Source of the DNA: Struthidea cinerea
Taxonomy: Eukaryota > Chordata > Aves > Passeriformes > Corcoracidae
Reading direction: 5' to 3'
Length of the DNA: 64,000 bases
Assembly (NCBI GenBank): GCA_013397865.1
Contig: VZTI01005203.1
Coordinates: 521,485 to 585,484 of the forward strand
Part shown: piece by piece, positions 45,906-57,300 of the stretch
Numbering within the stretch: the stretch's first letter is position 1
Layout: every line of letters begins with the position of its first letter
Position numbers and translations under genes: made by a program
Notes under the pieces: model-generated
What the model saw: the letters and a program-made list of their open reading frames with translations, nothing else
The model's database searches: none
Told to the model about the DNA's origin: nothing

Positions 45906-48015
45906 TGCTTTCAGTAATTTCTAGCTGTACTGCCTTATCGTGACAGAGCATATACTAGGACAATCAGTACTGGCATCGTGTATTTCCGTAATATTACAGT
46001 ATCAGGCATTGTACCGCAATACTATTGTAAATAGATGTGAAATGTATCATTTAAAAAATCGTTTAGAATCCTGGATGTGAAAAAGGCCAAATGTGCCCTG
46101 TCTGGGGTCTCTCTGTAGCACATGTGAACTTCTCATCGCAAACCGAACATTCACATCTCTTCCTTTGTTAGGGGTGATACCCCCTGATTCTTGCCATCAA
46201 ACCATGTGTGATGCCATTTGATTCTTAAACCATTTTATCACGTGGAAACCTTGGTATTTAGACTTTCCAGTTGGTGTCCAGTGTTCTGCATCCAAAATAC
46301 CTGCATGATATTACTCTGCTTACATACAGGAGCATTTAGCTGGGCAGCTGCTCCTGTGACTGTGCAGATTTCTGAGCAGGGTTCTGGTTATTACCCCAAC
46401 AGGCTACATGTGCAATTGCACGTACTTTTTTGCACATTACTTTTCATCAGACGATTCCAAGTGTGTGGGACCAATGCATACGCTACATTATTTTAGAGCA
46501 AGCTTCTTACATTTTAAAGAAAACCTAGTCCTAGTACTTGTGCCAGGCTGATAGCTCTGTGTCTGAAGCCTCTTCTACTTTCTGGAACTGCGTAGGAGGC
46601 AGAAGATGGGCAGTGGTGTCTTTTTGAGAACCTGTGGGTGTGACACAGTCCTTGCCTGGGGAGTGGTTTCGGCATTAGAAGGGGAGCTGCACTGCTTGTG
46701 AAGAGGGCTAGACCAGTTTTGGTACCTCCAGTGATGGTGGTGTTTGTGACATGCAAGCAAAATCTGAGTGTCTTGTAGCTCAGCACCCAGCAGTCGAAAG
46801 CTGCTGTGCAGAGTTTGAGAAGAAGCTGTGTGTTGTATGCAGTGACCTTCTGGGCATTTGTTCAAGTCCCAGTGTCAGTAACCCTGCGAGAGAATGAGGC
46901 TTGGCCAGATTCTTGGGTGAAATACTAATTGTGGGGCATGTTTGGCCCATAGGGTGGTTCAGCAACAGTGCTGTTTGAGTGACAAGCTGCAGTCCCCAGG
47001 GCATGCATCTCCTGCAGCAGGAAGTGACCCTTCCTGACAGAGAGCAGTAAAAGATACATTTTGTAAATCAGTCAGGGCTGACTCTAATTCAATTTATGTA
47101 CAATAAAAAGTAGCTTAAAAATGAGAATACATTCCATTCTTTTGCAAATAAAATATAGAGTAAATGCTGCCATTTAGAGCAAGGACAGGCTTTCCAATGC
47201 CATGTACTCCCCTTTATCATCTTTGTTGCACGGCTTTGGATTCTGTTACTTGAAAACATTGTACTGAAAGGAAAGCCTAGATACATCTACACTGATCATC
47301 TTGTGTGACTGTTGTTCTTTTTTGGTGCTTACATTCTTCAGATTACATGGATAAAGCCAGTACTGAGTTAAACATATCAATAAACAAAGGAATTTCATTG
47401 AAATACTATTTTTACTAACCACGTATCACTCCCCTCAGTTACAGAGCACTGTACTTCCAGAACAGCTGATTATTTACAACATTGGTTACCATGAAGAAAA
47501 CCTGAAGTTATCAGTGTACAGCTAATTACTTGTAGACTAAGATTTGAGGACTTGAATTTATTAGAACCGACTAAATTATTTACCACACGTATCTTGCATG
47601 TGCTAGGAGTTGTTATTTTGAGGGCTGGTTGGTCATGGTACTTACTAGCTCATACCACAGGGATACTTGTTACAGTCAGCACACCCCCTGTGATAGGACC
47701 CCTATCTATCTAGTAAAATCCGACTGAGAAATAATGTTGTACATATTTAAGACGCCGAGGTGTAGCAGAGCCCATATTTATTTAATATAGCTTGTAAAGT
47801 ATTGTAAATATGGATAGAAGGTAAATCTGTGGGCGCACAGCTAGATTTGTTTAAATGGCTTTAGGAGAATGTTTAACTCGCATCTCATGCAATCAGTGGA
47901 GTTGGGAGGGAGGGGAAAACAACCAACCAACCAGAAAAAGGGACTTCTACTAGTATTGTAACTTCTCCCAGGGACCATTTCATACTATTTTTAATAAACG
48001 TTCAGTATGCAAAAG
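45906..48015 (+). other. PLEKHG1: PLEKHG1 3' UTR
   Basis: About 2.1 kb of AT-rich sequence without conserved coding potential follows the stop. Poly(A) signals AATAAA occur at 47,102-47,107 and near 47,145 and 47,380 (possible proximal sites), with a final one at 47,993-47,998. The open frames on either strand here are chance. Confidence 0.8.
47993..47998 (+). terminator. Distal poly(A) signal of PLEKHG1
   Basis: AATAAA follows a long AT-rich 3' UTR, and a G/T-rich stretch (CTTTGGGTGCTTTTC) starts about 20 nt downstream, as expected for a cleavage and polyadenylation site. Confidence 0.7.
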
Positions 48016-48217
48016 CTTTGGGTGCTTTTCATTGCGGAGGGCGGCGGAAGGAAGTTATTGGCTTCTACCTGTCGGAGCTGATGTTTGGGGGTGATTCGGA
48101 CGGGGTTTTTTTCTCGCAAATAAAGCGGAAGCGAAAGCGGGGGAGCGGCGGGGCGGGGAGCGGGGGCAGGCGGCGCTCCATCCCCGCCCGCCCCCTGGTC
48201 CCGCTCCCGCCCCTGCC

Positions 48218-48293
48218 NNNNNNNNNNNNNNNNNNNNNNNNNNNNNNNNNNNNNNNNNNNNNNNNNNNNNNNNNNNNNNNNNNNNNNNNNNNN
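48218..48293. other. Assembly gap (76 N) inside the CpG island
   Basis: The gap lies in GC-rich sequence between the promoter GC boxes and the first MTHFD1L donor. It very probably hides the MTHFD1L start codon, since no suitable ATG exists between 48,085 and the gap. Confidence 0.95.
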
Positions 48294-48341
48294 GCTGAGC
48301 GGGCCGCACCCCCGGGGAGGCGGCGCGGCGGCGGCCGCCCG
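48294..48341 (+). CDS. MTHFD1L: MTHFD1L exon 1, visible 3' part (mitochondrial targeting region)
   Basis: After the gap, sequence up to the donor CCCG|GTAAGA gives, in the phase needed by exon 2, LSGPHPRGGGAAAAA followed by an Arg codon shared with exon 2. An Ala/Arg/Gly-rich, acid-free peptide fits a mitochondrial targeting sequence. The frame is inferred from exon 2, because the ATG is not visible. Confidence 0.6.
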
Positions 48342-51300
48342 GTAAGAGGCGCACGTGGGGAGGCAGCGCCGGCTGATGCAACCGGGGGGTGCGATGGTGT
48401 GGGCATGGAGGGAGGAGGGGTGAGGGGGATTTGGGCGATACGCCCTCACTGGATGCGTCGGGCTGGTTTTTGAGGTGGGCTTTCTGGGAGACCTCGTAGT
48501 AAAATGCCCCCCTTCTCCCAGAACCACTGGCGGGATTTGCTCTGGGTTTTGGTTTTGGTGGCGTTTTGAGAGCGAGCAGAGCAGCCGTCATGTGGCGGTG
48601 GCTCAGGTGAGGAGGTGCGCAGATGTGTGCCTGCAAAAATGTGTCTGTGGTCACGCCCTGCCCCTCCCCGTCCCGATTCAGCCTGGGACGGGGTAGTCTG
48701 CAACGGCATTGAATTGAACTGGTCCCTGGCTTCTCCAAGGGTACGAGCTGTCAAAAATCCACTCCAGGCTGTTTTCTTCCGTTAGTCTTCCTTGCTGTGG
48801 GGGGCAGACAGATGTATTTCAGAGGCTCTCCTCTTTGCCCAGCTGGGTGAGTATCATCTGCACACGCCAAAGGTAACAGAGGAGAGCTGGCCGCCACTTA
48901 ACCAGAATTTTTTTCCAGAAAGCATTCCCAGTGCCTGGCTGTCACTGGTTTTTCCAAGAAGCAGTGTGGCAAACAGAGGTGCCTTGTCTCCCTTTTGCCA
49001 GGGGTTTTGAAAGGCATCCATGAAACTGGCTGGTCTGCTGCTCTTGGGGCTGGTGTAGCCCGTGTTAAGCCGTGGCAGCCGTGGCTGCAAAGGCTTCTGC
49101 ATCTGTCACAGCCCTGGCCGAGGGTATGGAAATGAAGAACCCGCCTGACCCAAGTGCTGATCCAATGCTTCCCTGCTGCGCTTCCCATGGTGGAGCTGGA
49201 CAAGCCTTCTCATGAATTAGCACAGCCTAGCTATAAAGCTTTGGGCATGTCAGAGCAATGCCCCACATAGCTATAAAAAAACCCCAAACCTTTGGCCTGT
49301 TAAGGTTTTCTGTAGCTGCCTGCTGAACACCAGCCCTCACAGTTCACATCCAACCATAATTTTGGAGATCAAAAGCGTATGTGCCTAAGCATTTCTGTTA
49401 TATTGTTGACTAACGTTGGTTTCTGCCGACTCATGTTGGGAGGGTTTATTGTGTTAAAGATCTGCTTGTCACTGTGTTGCAGCAGAGTCACCGAGAATGC
49501 AAAGAATTCCTTGGCCTCTCTTAAGAGAGAAAACCCTCGACTTGAGCCAACGCTTGCCATTATTCAGGTAAAGTATGTCAGTGCTCACTGGCTGTGAGAG
49601 ATCTCCTTTGGTACCATTACTTGTCTGAAACTTCAGAAGCACACAATGCAGAAAATAATTTCAATTTTTTTTTATAAAGAGTATTATCTGCTTTATTATA
49701 AAGCAAAGCAATGGGAGGAGGTAGTTCCACCAGATGGTAGATTGCCCTTCTTCAGGCTTGAAACAGTCACAGCAAACTTCAGACTGTGGGAATGCTTTGC
49801 AAAGGAAGGGAACAGTTTTATCCCTTCTTCCTTTTGCTAATGTACTCTTCCCTGTTGTAAGTTGACTTTTTCTCACAGCTTGTCTAAGTTGATTAACTTA
49901 AGAGTTGAATTAAAGTAGTATTCTCAAACCTTTATTTAGCTTGAAGCTTTTTTTGCAATCCTGAGCAAAGTGCTTACGTGCCTGAAAACGTGGGCGTCCT
50001 TTCACCTCCCAGCCCTGAAATAACAATGCCAGGATTAATAAAGACCCTGTTGCTTCCTGTCAGCCATCTTACCTTTGGGTAGCTGTGGCTTATCACTGTC
50101 TTACTGCTCTTGTAAGAAGAGGAAAACCACACTGAAAAGTCCCAGTCAGCTCAGAAGAGTCCGTGTGAAATAAGTGCCCTGTGAAAAGTGTCAGCATCCT
50201 GTAGAAGTAGCAGCACTTTCTGATGTGAAGGAATCTTGTAGTAATTGAGAACCATTGTTTTACTAATGCTGTGAAGAGCTTTCCATCCCACTGATGGTGC
50301 CATTTTTGATCGGCAATCAAAATCAGAGATGAGGATTGCTATCCCCGCAAAGCTGAAAGATGTTTGTCCTTAGATTTCTTAAGATTTCAAAGCCATGAAA
50401 CTAGGGACGTTTGTCATTCAGAAGGGACCCAGAGCCATGCAGGCCAAAATGTTATTGTCCTGTTTCCTCGGATGGTGGTATTGGTTTTGAGCGGGCACAC
50501 ACTGAAACTCTGATTCAGTAGGTTTAAAGTTTAAAACCCAGCTGTAAATATTTTTGAAGTACTGATAGTGAAATCTAAGTAATGCAGCAACAGCTTTATT
50601 TCAGTTGGTCTTCTAGTAAGGCTGTCTGAACAGGCTCTCCCATCTCTTCCCCTCCCTGGTAATTGCATTTAATGTTTTCACAAAGCCCTCTAAGGCTAAA
50701 GCTTAAGGACTGCTAGAAGAGCAGTGACCTGTCTCCATCCAGTTGCACTGTGGGCTGGACTAGGACTGTGATCTACCCCAGCTCAAGGGGTCTAAAGAGG
50801 CTTCCTTTCAACCACATTTGTCTGCTGGGTCTGGTTTTCTGCATGACCAAATGCATGTTTTATGCTGGCACAATGGAAAGGAAGTCCCTGTTTACCCCAC
50901 TTGGTTTGTTTTGCCTCAGGAGGTGGCTGTAGGAACACATGGACTAGATCCTTCTGAGTGAAATTCACCCAAGCTGCGTTCTCCAGCTGTCAGTCACTGT
51001 AGCTGTGGTCTGGTTGTGAGGAGTGAAGCAGAGCCCATTTTAAATGTACCTCTTGGTACAAAGAAAACTTGCTTTGGTCTCCAAATGTTCATGTAATGCA
51101 CTGCTCAACCAGTAATGTGGGCAGAGCCTTAAGATTTGTGCTGCTCCCCATGTGCCACATCTGCTCAGAGGAGCTGAGGGAGGGCAGTGAAATAATCTCC
51201 TTTGCCAGCCTCTCATGAGTAACGGCTCATGACAGGGCAGCACTGGGAATGAGAAGTTGCAGACTGAACCTGCAGTGGCATGGTTTTAGGACTGTCCTTT

Positions 51301-54300
51301 TCCTCTTGAGCCAACTGAACCTGAATTGATGCTGAAACTGATACCCGTGTTGCTTATTATCCATGCTGAACCTTGGCTGGAGCTGTGCAACAGCAAAAAA
51401 TGAGTGGTGGGTGCTTCTTAATTTTTTTGAAGCTGAAGACTAAAATAAGGCATCAGGATCCTGCTTAACAGTGGAGCTGTTGCCCTGCAAAGCTCAGCAA
51501 AGCACCACTGGCTCCCCTGCACCCCCTGTCCTGCCCCTGCACCCTGCCAGCTCATGTACTGAGCTCTGGCCTCACCTGTGCTGCTCAGTGGGTTTTGATA
51601 GGAACTGGTTCAGGGCAGGGACTTTATGCACTCACACAAGATAAGTGTTCACCTGCCAGTGCTGCAGCAGCAGGGGCACTACAGGGGACAGTGTGGTACC
51701 ACCAGTTGCTCCATCCCAGTTAAACCTCTCGAGCAGTCGGTGTGGGGGTACAGTCCCACATTTACTGGCATAGGGGAGCCGCTGCTGAGCTGTCCTTAGA
51801 CCTGTCTCTTCTTCCCTCGGCACAGTGTGAGCTCTGCACGGTGTCCTCAGTGCAGCAGCCTCTGTGCTGCCACTCACCACCAGCTACCAGAGTTGGGGAG
51901 TGGGATGCTGGTAGTGCGGTGCCCGGAATGCTGGTAGTGCGGGGAGGGAGCTGGGAGATAGAGGGCAACCTTCTTTCCCTAAGAGGCGTTGCCCCTCTCC
52001 ACGAAGCCTGTCCTTTTAAATGCTCTTTTTATCACTGTCAGCAGTCTTGAACTATTTGGGATTAACAGGGATGGCCTGCTTCTTTCTTAGAATTGCTTTT
52101 TATTAGTTTGAATACCTTGGGACACGGACACTGTCACTACGTTTCTTGCCTAGACATGTGCATTAGTGTACTCACAATTTTAAATGTATTATTTTAAAAC
52201 TCTGTTTCTGTTTTGTTCCCCAAGGCACATAATGACCATTTGATTCAAGAAGCAAACAAGAACTTTGCCAAAGAGGTAAGCTTTAGCTGATACATGTGTT
52301 AATAATCATGAGCTACTTGCCTTTGGTAATTTTAAGTCTTTTCTTTGAACAGGTTGGTCTGCGTGTTATTCACATCTGTCTTCCTGAGGGCAGCAGCAAG
52401 GATGAGGTAACTGAAGTACCTGAAGGAGTCTTCCTTTTTCGCTTTTGTTAAAAACTTGTATTTATTGCTGAGATTCATTATATTTTGACTGACCTCTAGT
52501 AACTCAAATTAGGGTTGGGATTGCCTTGGTTTAAATAGCAAATATCCCCTTACTGGCAAGAGCGAGAAAAAAGAGAATTAATGGGCATGTCTGCTGTTCC
52601 CTAGCAAGCTGGGGCAGAATCAACAGAGTAATGTTTTGGTTTTGTGCTTGGTGTTTAACCTCAGACCAGCTCAGGTATCCTGTTTCCCACAGTTTCTCTT
52701 GTGACTGTACCTGATTCTTGCCCAAATTATTCAGCAAAATTAAAGATTATATGGGGAAGGGAGGGGGAAGGGTAGTGGGATGTTGAATTTGTCCATTGAT
52801 CTTTTAATGTTTAAATTATGTATTAAAAAACAAACATCCACCCCCAAATCACCAGAGGCCTGAATTCTTTACTTTGTTGAAGCCACGGCACTTAATATCA
52901 ATTGTGTTTTAAATATAGAAAACCATGTGGAAGTTGAACCAGTGAAGGAATGTGTAGTAAAAGATGACACTGTTCCCAGGTGGCCTCCTTGTGCTTGGCA
53001 AGTTTGATAATCCTGCAGGCTTGTGAGTTCTGTGTACTGTTTAGGTTTTCAGTACACTTTGTTCTTAAAATGTTATTGCCTTGCAGTGTAATCTCAAGAA
53101 CTGCCTCCAGATACATTGGAAGGAACTTACTGTGAAGTTTTGTAGATTATGGGTAGTCAGTTACCCATCTAGGAAGAATTGAAGTGAAAAACAAATACAT
53201 TTTGTTGTTGGTAAATGTGTTTTATCTGTTGAGTAACACAGCAGAAAATAGGTAAAATACAGTGACTATGCAGCAGTAGTTGCTGTTACTTTGAAGTAGT
53301 ATCTTAGAAAGTGGTTGAGCTGTGTATTTAAAGAGAAAATTGGGGTATTTCTGTTATTTGAAGGAACTTACTTCCAATAAAATTCATCATGGTTTGCTTA
53401 CTCTCTTGCTTACTATGACAAAATTTTTTACAGCTGCTAAAATCCACATCTCAGTTGTGTTCCCTGGTGTGGGAAGGTGGGAGGGATTTCAATACCATGC
53501 ACATTTGGGTTTTGCCATAACTTCCTCTGTACAATAAAGGCAAGTTAATACTACACTGCTTTACCCTGCATGAGTTATGTGTAATAATATATATGTAATA
53601 ATATGAGTTAATAAGTAATTTAAATGCTGTGATGATGGAAAGCTGAATTACAGTCAGATGCAATTAAAATGGAAAACTGAATTATTTTCCCAGGAGGCAG
53701 AAATACAGCTTCAAGTTTTAATTGCTCTGTAGGCCCCCAGCATTTTGTAGCATATCAAGACTTTTTTAAGAAAGCAGTGGATGTTTTCATGTCCGTATTG
53801 TGGTATGTACAGTTATCCTTTCTACTGCAATGTGTACCAGTCCTGTTGCTGTCAAATGCTGCAGGACCTTAGTAGCTATGCCTGTTTTTGCCTCAGGAGT
53901 CAGGAAACTAAAGAGGCATTTCTGTACCAGTGACATGCTTGTATAATCTGTGTTTAGCATGAAAGTAGTACGTTCTCTTGGTTCAGAGTTGCAGCTAATC
54001 TAACTCTTGCCTAATTTCCCTAGCTTGATGTTGATTGCATATCAAGTGTGTGGGTAATAGAGTTCACAATTATACTGAATAGTTTACAAGAAAAGCGTTT
54101 TAAGAATTCATGGTATTAGTTAAGGAAAAAAAAAACTACTTGTAATCCTTTTCTGTTGGATATTAATCCAATCCAATTATAAAGCTTTGTGATGCTTGCA
54201 CACTGATTTTATTTACATGATGGGAAGACATGCTTGCATGACATTTCTCACCTATGAAAACTCCAGCGTGTTTTGTTCCATTGTATTCTTTCTGGTCACA

Positions 54301-57300
54301 GCAGAATAGCAAGGATCAGCATTACACTTTAGAGAGGAAGTAATCAAGGGTAGGTAGTACAGTCTCAGATGTCAAATACGACCGATTATAAACCACTTGA
54401 ACTTGCATCTGGTTCAGTACTTGAAATTCATAAATTTTTCTGCAGTGCCTTTTCAACATAACAATTCTTCACAAGACAATTGTCAGCTCTTAGGATTAGG
54501 GTGTTTTGAGAAGGAAAATTGGTAACCATATATGCTGGTTTAATAAAATTATTTTTCTTGTGCAATTGTTTTTTCAAGTGTTACAACTTTTTGGCCATGT
54601 TCTGTGTTGGGACGTGATCTGGTCCTGTTTTGGACTATGTATTACCTCAGGCATCTTGTTTCTAAAAGCATCTTCTGAAGCCATTGCAGTGGCAAGCTTT
54701 TGCTGATGTTTGGAATGGTGAAACACAAACTGCTTTTGGCAGCATAATGTCACATAATACGTGTTTACTTTGCAAGATGTTTAGCATAGAGTCAGGGTGG
54801 CTTAATTTGGTAAGCTGTGGAAATATAAACTGAGTAGAGCATGTTAGTGCTTTTTCATTTAGAATTTGCAGTAATAAGCAAGGGAAGCCAAGGTGGCCGT
54901 AAAGTAATTGAAAAAAAATTACAGGTTTTACCCCATGCTAATCAGATTCTCCTTTTATCTGTTGTTCTGATCTTTAATGCTTTTTGTTAACTTCCTAGAT
55001 TGTCAGTGAAATCTTGAGACTTAATGAGGATCCTAACGTGCAGGGCCTTGCTCTTGACCTCCCAGAAAGCTTATATAGCAGTAAGGTATTAAACGCTGTG
55101 AAACCAGAGAAGGATGTGGATGGGTAAGTGGAGTTCTGAGAAAAAATATTAGCAGACACAAGCCTGATGGCTCTGTAAAATCAATTTTTCCCTGTGCTTT
55201 TCATTAATGGATTCCTCAGTCAGTGTGTCTAGCTGTGCTATTGAGCAGTGATAAAAGATGCCTCTGAATCAATGAGAAGTCTTTTGCTCATGTACTTTTG
55301 GTCATTATCTTTTTTTTTTTTATTTACATAATGTATATTCAGGGCATAGTCTTTTCAAAGAAGTAAAAGACGAAGTCTTGATTTACTGGTGATATTTAAG
55401 GTATTTCAGTACTTCAGTAATGCAAGTGGTAGTCACAAAGTACTGAATTTTCACAAGAAGGATCGATGGAAAAATTGCAGAGAAGGTTTTAACTTCCTTA
55501 CAGCTCTCTCTTGTGGTGAGAGAGTAGGCTATAATAGTTTGGACCCATTAGCACAGATTTCCAATCAGTGTTGAGTTGTACTGCTCTCTGAAGAGCCCAC
55601 TGGTGTAATTTAGGTTTGTGAGTTACCATTTTGCTGCTCTTGCAGCCTTCCTGTTCTTAGCTGCAGGTTATTACCATTTTTTTTTTATCCCACTCTCTCT
55701 CTTTTTTTTTTTCATGTCAGGAAAAAAAATCTAAAAATCCTTCAAATTAGTTACCTTTCCACTATGTGGAGTACTGGAGTTTGTCAGAGAATGGAAGTGA
55801 AGAGCATCCTTCTGTATGAAAGAGAATGGAGTGCAGTGTGGAAACACCTGGGTTACCCCCTCCTACACCAGCCTGAGCCCAGCAGGATGTGTTGCCTCTG
55901 GCTTGGCTCTGGCAGCACTGGCCTGGTCTCACTGCAGCCACTGAAGTGTTTTGGCCCAATGTGCTGTGCCCAAGTCGTGATAAGTAAAGAGCTGCCTGTG
56001 TATCGTGGGATGGTGTTACTCATTCTAACTCACAGATCCCTTTCCTGGCCTCTCTCGAGGCTCGGTGTTTGTCTCTCTGGGATGTGGGATGATACAAATT
56101 AGCTGCAGTACATGACTATCAAAGGATTTTCTTTTGTGAGAGATGTTTGCTCTTGGGATTACCTCTTAGCCATGTTACAAGCATTGCTAGGGATTTATGT
56201 TACACAAACGCTTTTTTTTGTTAAATTGCCATATTTTCCCACTGCAGATTATCCAGTGTAAACCTAGGACGCTTGGTACATGGTGATGTCAATGACTGTC
56301 TAGTTCCTCCTACAGCGTGTGCTGTGATGGAGCTTCTTGAAGATATAGGTGAGTCCTTCTATCATAATCATTCCATTAATTTCAGCCTAGCTATTTTACT
56401 CAGTTTTAATCCTGACTGGGAGTCAAATGTAATCTGACTATTTTGTGTTTTCTATTTTGTGTTGCTTTCCCACCTGACATATATTTGTCTCCTGCTGTTG
56501 AGGGACCCAGTGACATCTGAATGCTGTACTTGCAGAAACAGGTCTCAGGCCTACAGGTTTTGGGTATTAGGCAGGGGTTAGCTGCCATCAGCCGATTTAA
56601 TTTCACTGAAGACACACAAGACATGTGAGTCTTCCAAACAAAAAATACAGACATCACTTGGAGATTTCGCTTGACTGTCTTGATTAGTGTGAGCAGTTGG
56701 AGAAACCCAGGTTTGCCTGTAAATTGCTGCTGAGCAAATCTTTTGGTTTGGATTCTGTTGTGTCAGTGCTGACACTGGCAGATTCAAACAAGCTGGTTTA
56801 CTGTGTGTGAAGACACAGTTCAAAGCAGTATTGCAGAAGTTGTCTCTCTTACAGTGATTCATAATTGTTGAAATGAGGATTTCTGTAGCAGAACTGTAAA
56901 CAGGAGGTTAAACGTACGTAGTAACAAACGTGAATGAAAGGATTTGTGCAAAATACCAGAAAGCCAGAAGAACAGTATTTGCTTACCAGAAATTAGAGAG
57001 TTACCAGGAAACTACTTAAGACCTGTGGTTGGTGTTGCTGCACAGGCTCCAGAGAGCTGCCCATGCTGGCACAGCTGCTGTGGCTGTGCAGGCACGCGGC
57101 GCTGTCCCTGTGAGCCCCTTTGCTGCCCTTTCTGGAGTGCTGCAGCAGTGGGTGGCCTGGGGTGAGGTTCGTGTAGCTGCTGGTACTCGTGCCCTGCACT
57201 TGGGGGCAGCTGAATAACGTCCCTTGTGTCGCACAGGTGGGAAGACGGTGCTGCTGGTGGGAGCGCGTGGGCCGCAGGGTGCTGCCTTGCAGAGCGTGCT

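Larger units (their letters stand above)
48020..48345 (+). promoter_or_regulatory. MTHFD1L: CpG-island promoter and exon 1 region of MTHFD1L
   Basis: The base composition changes abruptly to very G+C- and CpG-rich DNA. Visible elements are an inverted CCAAT box (ATTGG at 48,057-48,061), GGAAG ETS-like sites near 48,046-48,053 and 48,127, and GC boxes (GGGCGGGG at 48,151-48,158 and GCGGGGGAG before it). No TATA box is seen, which is typical of a housekeeping-type promoter. The island runs into exon 1 and continues to about 48,450. It may be bidirectional, but no minus-strand gene is visible. Confidence 0.8.

Noticed and set aside
48055..48738. Minus-strand frames of up to 227 codons across the CpG island
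   Set aside because: They run through N bases and GC-rich DNA where stop codons are rare. No conserved peptide is seen.
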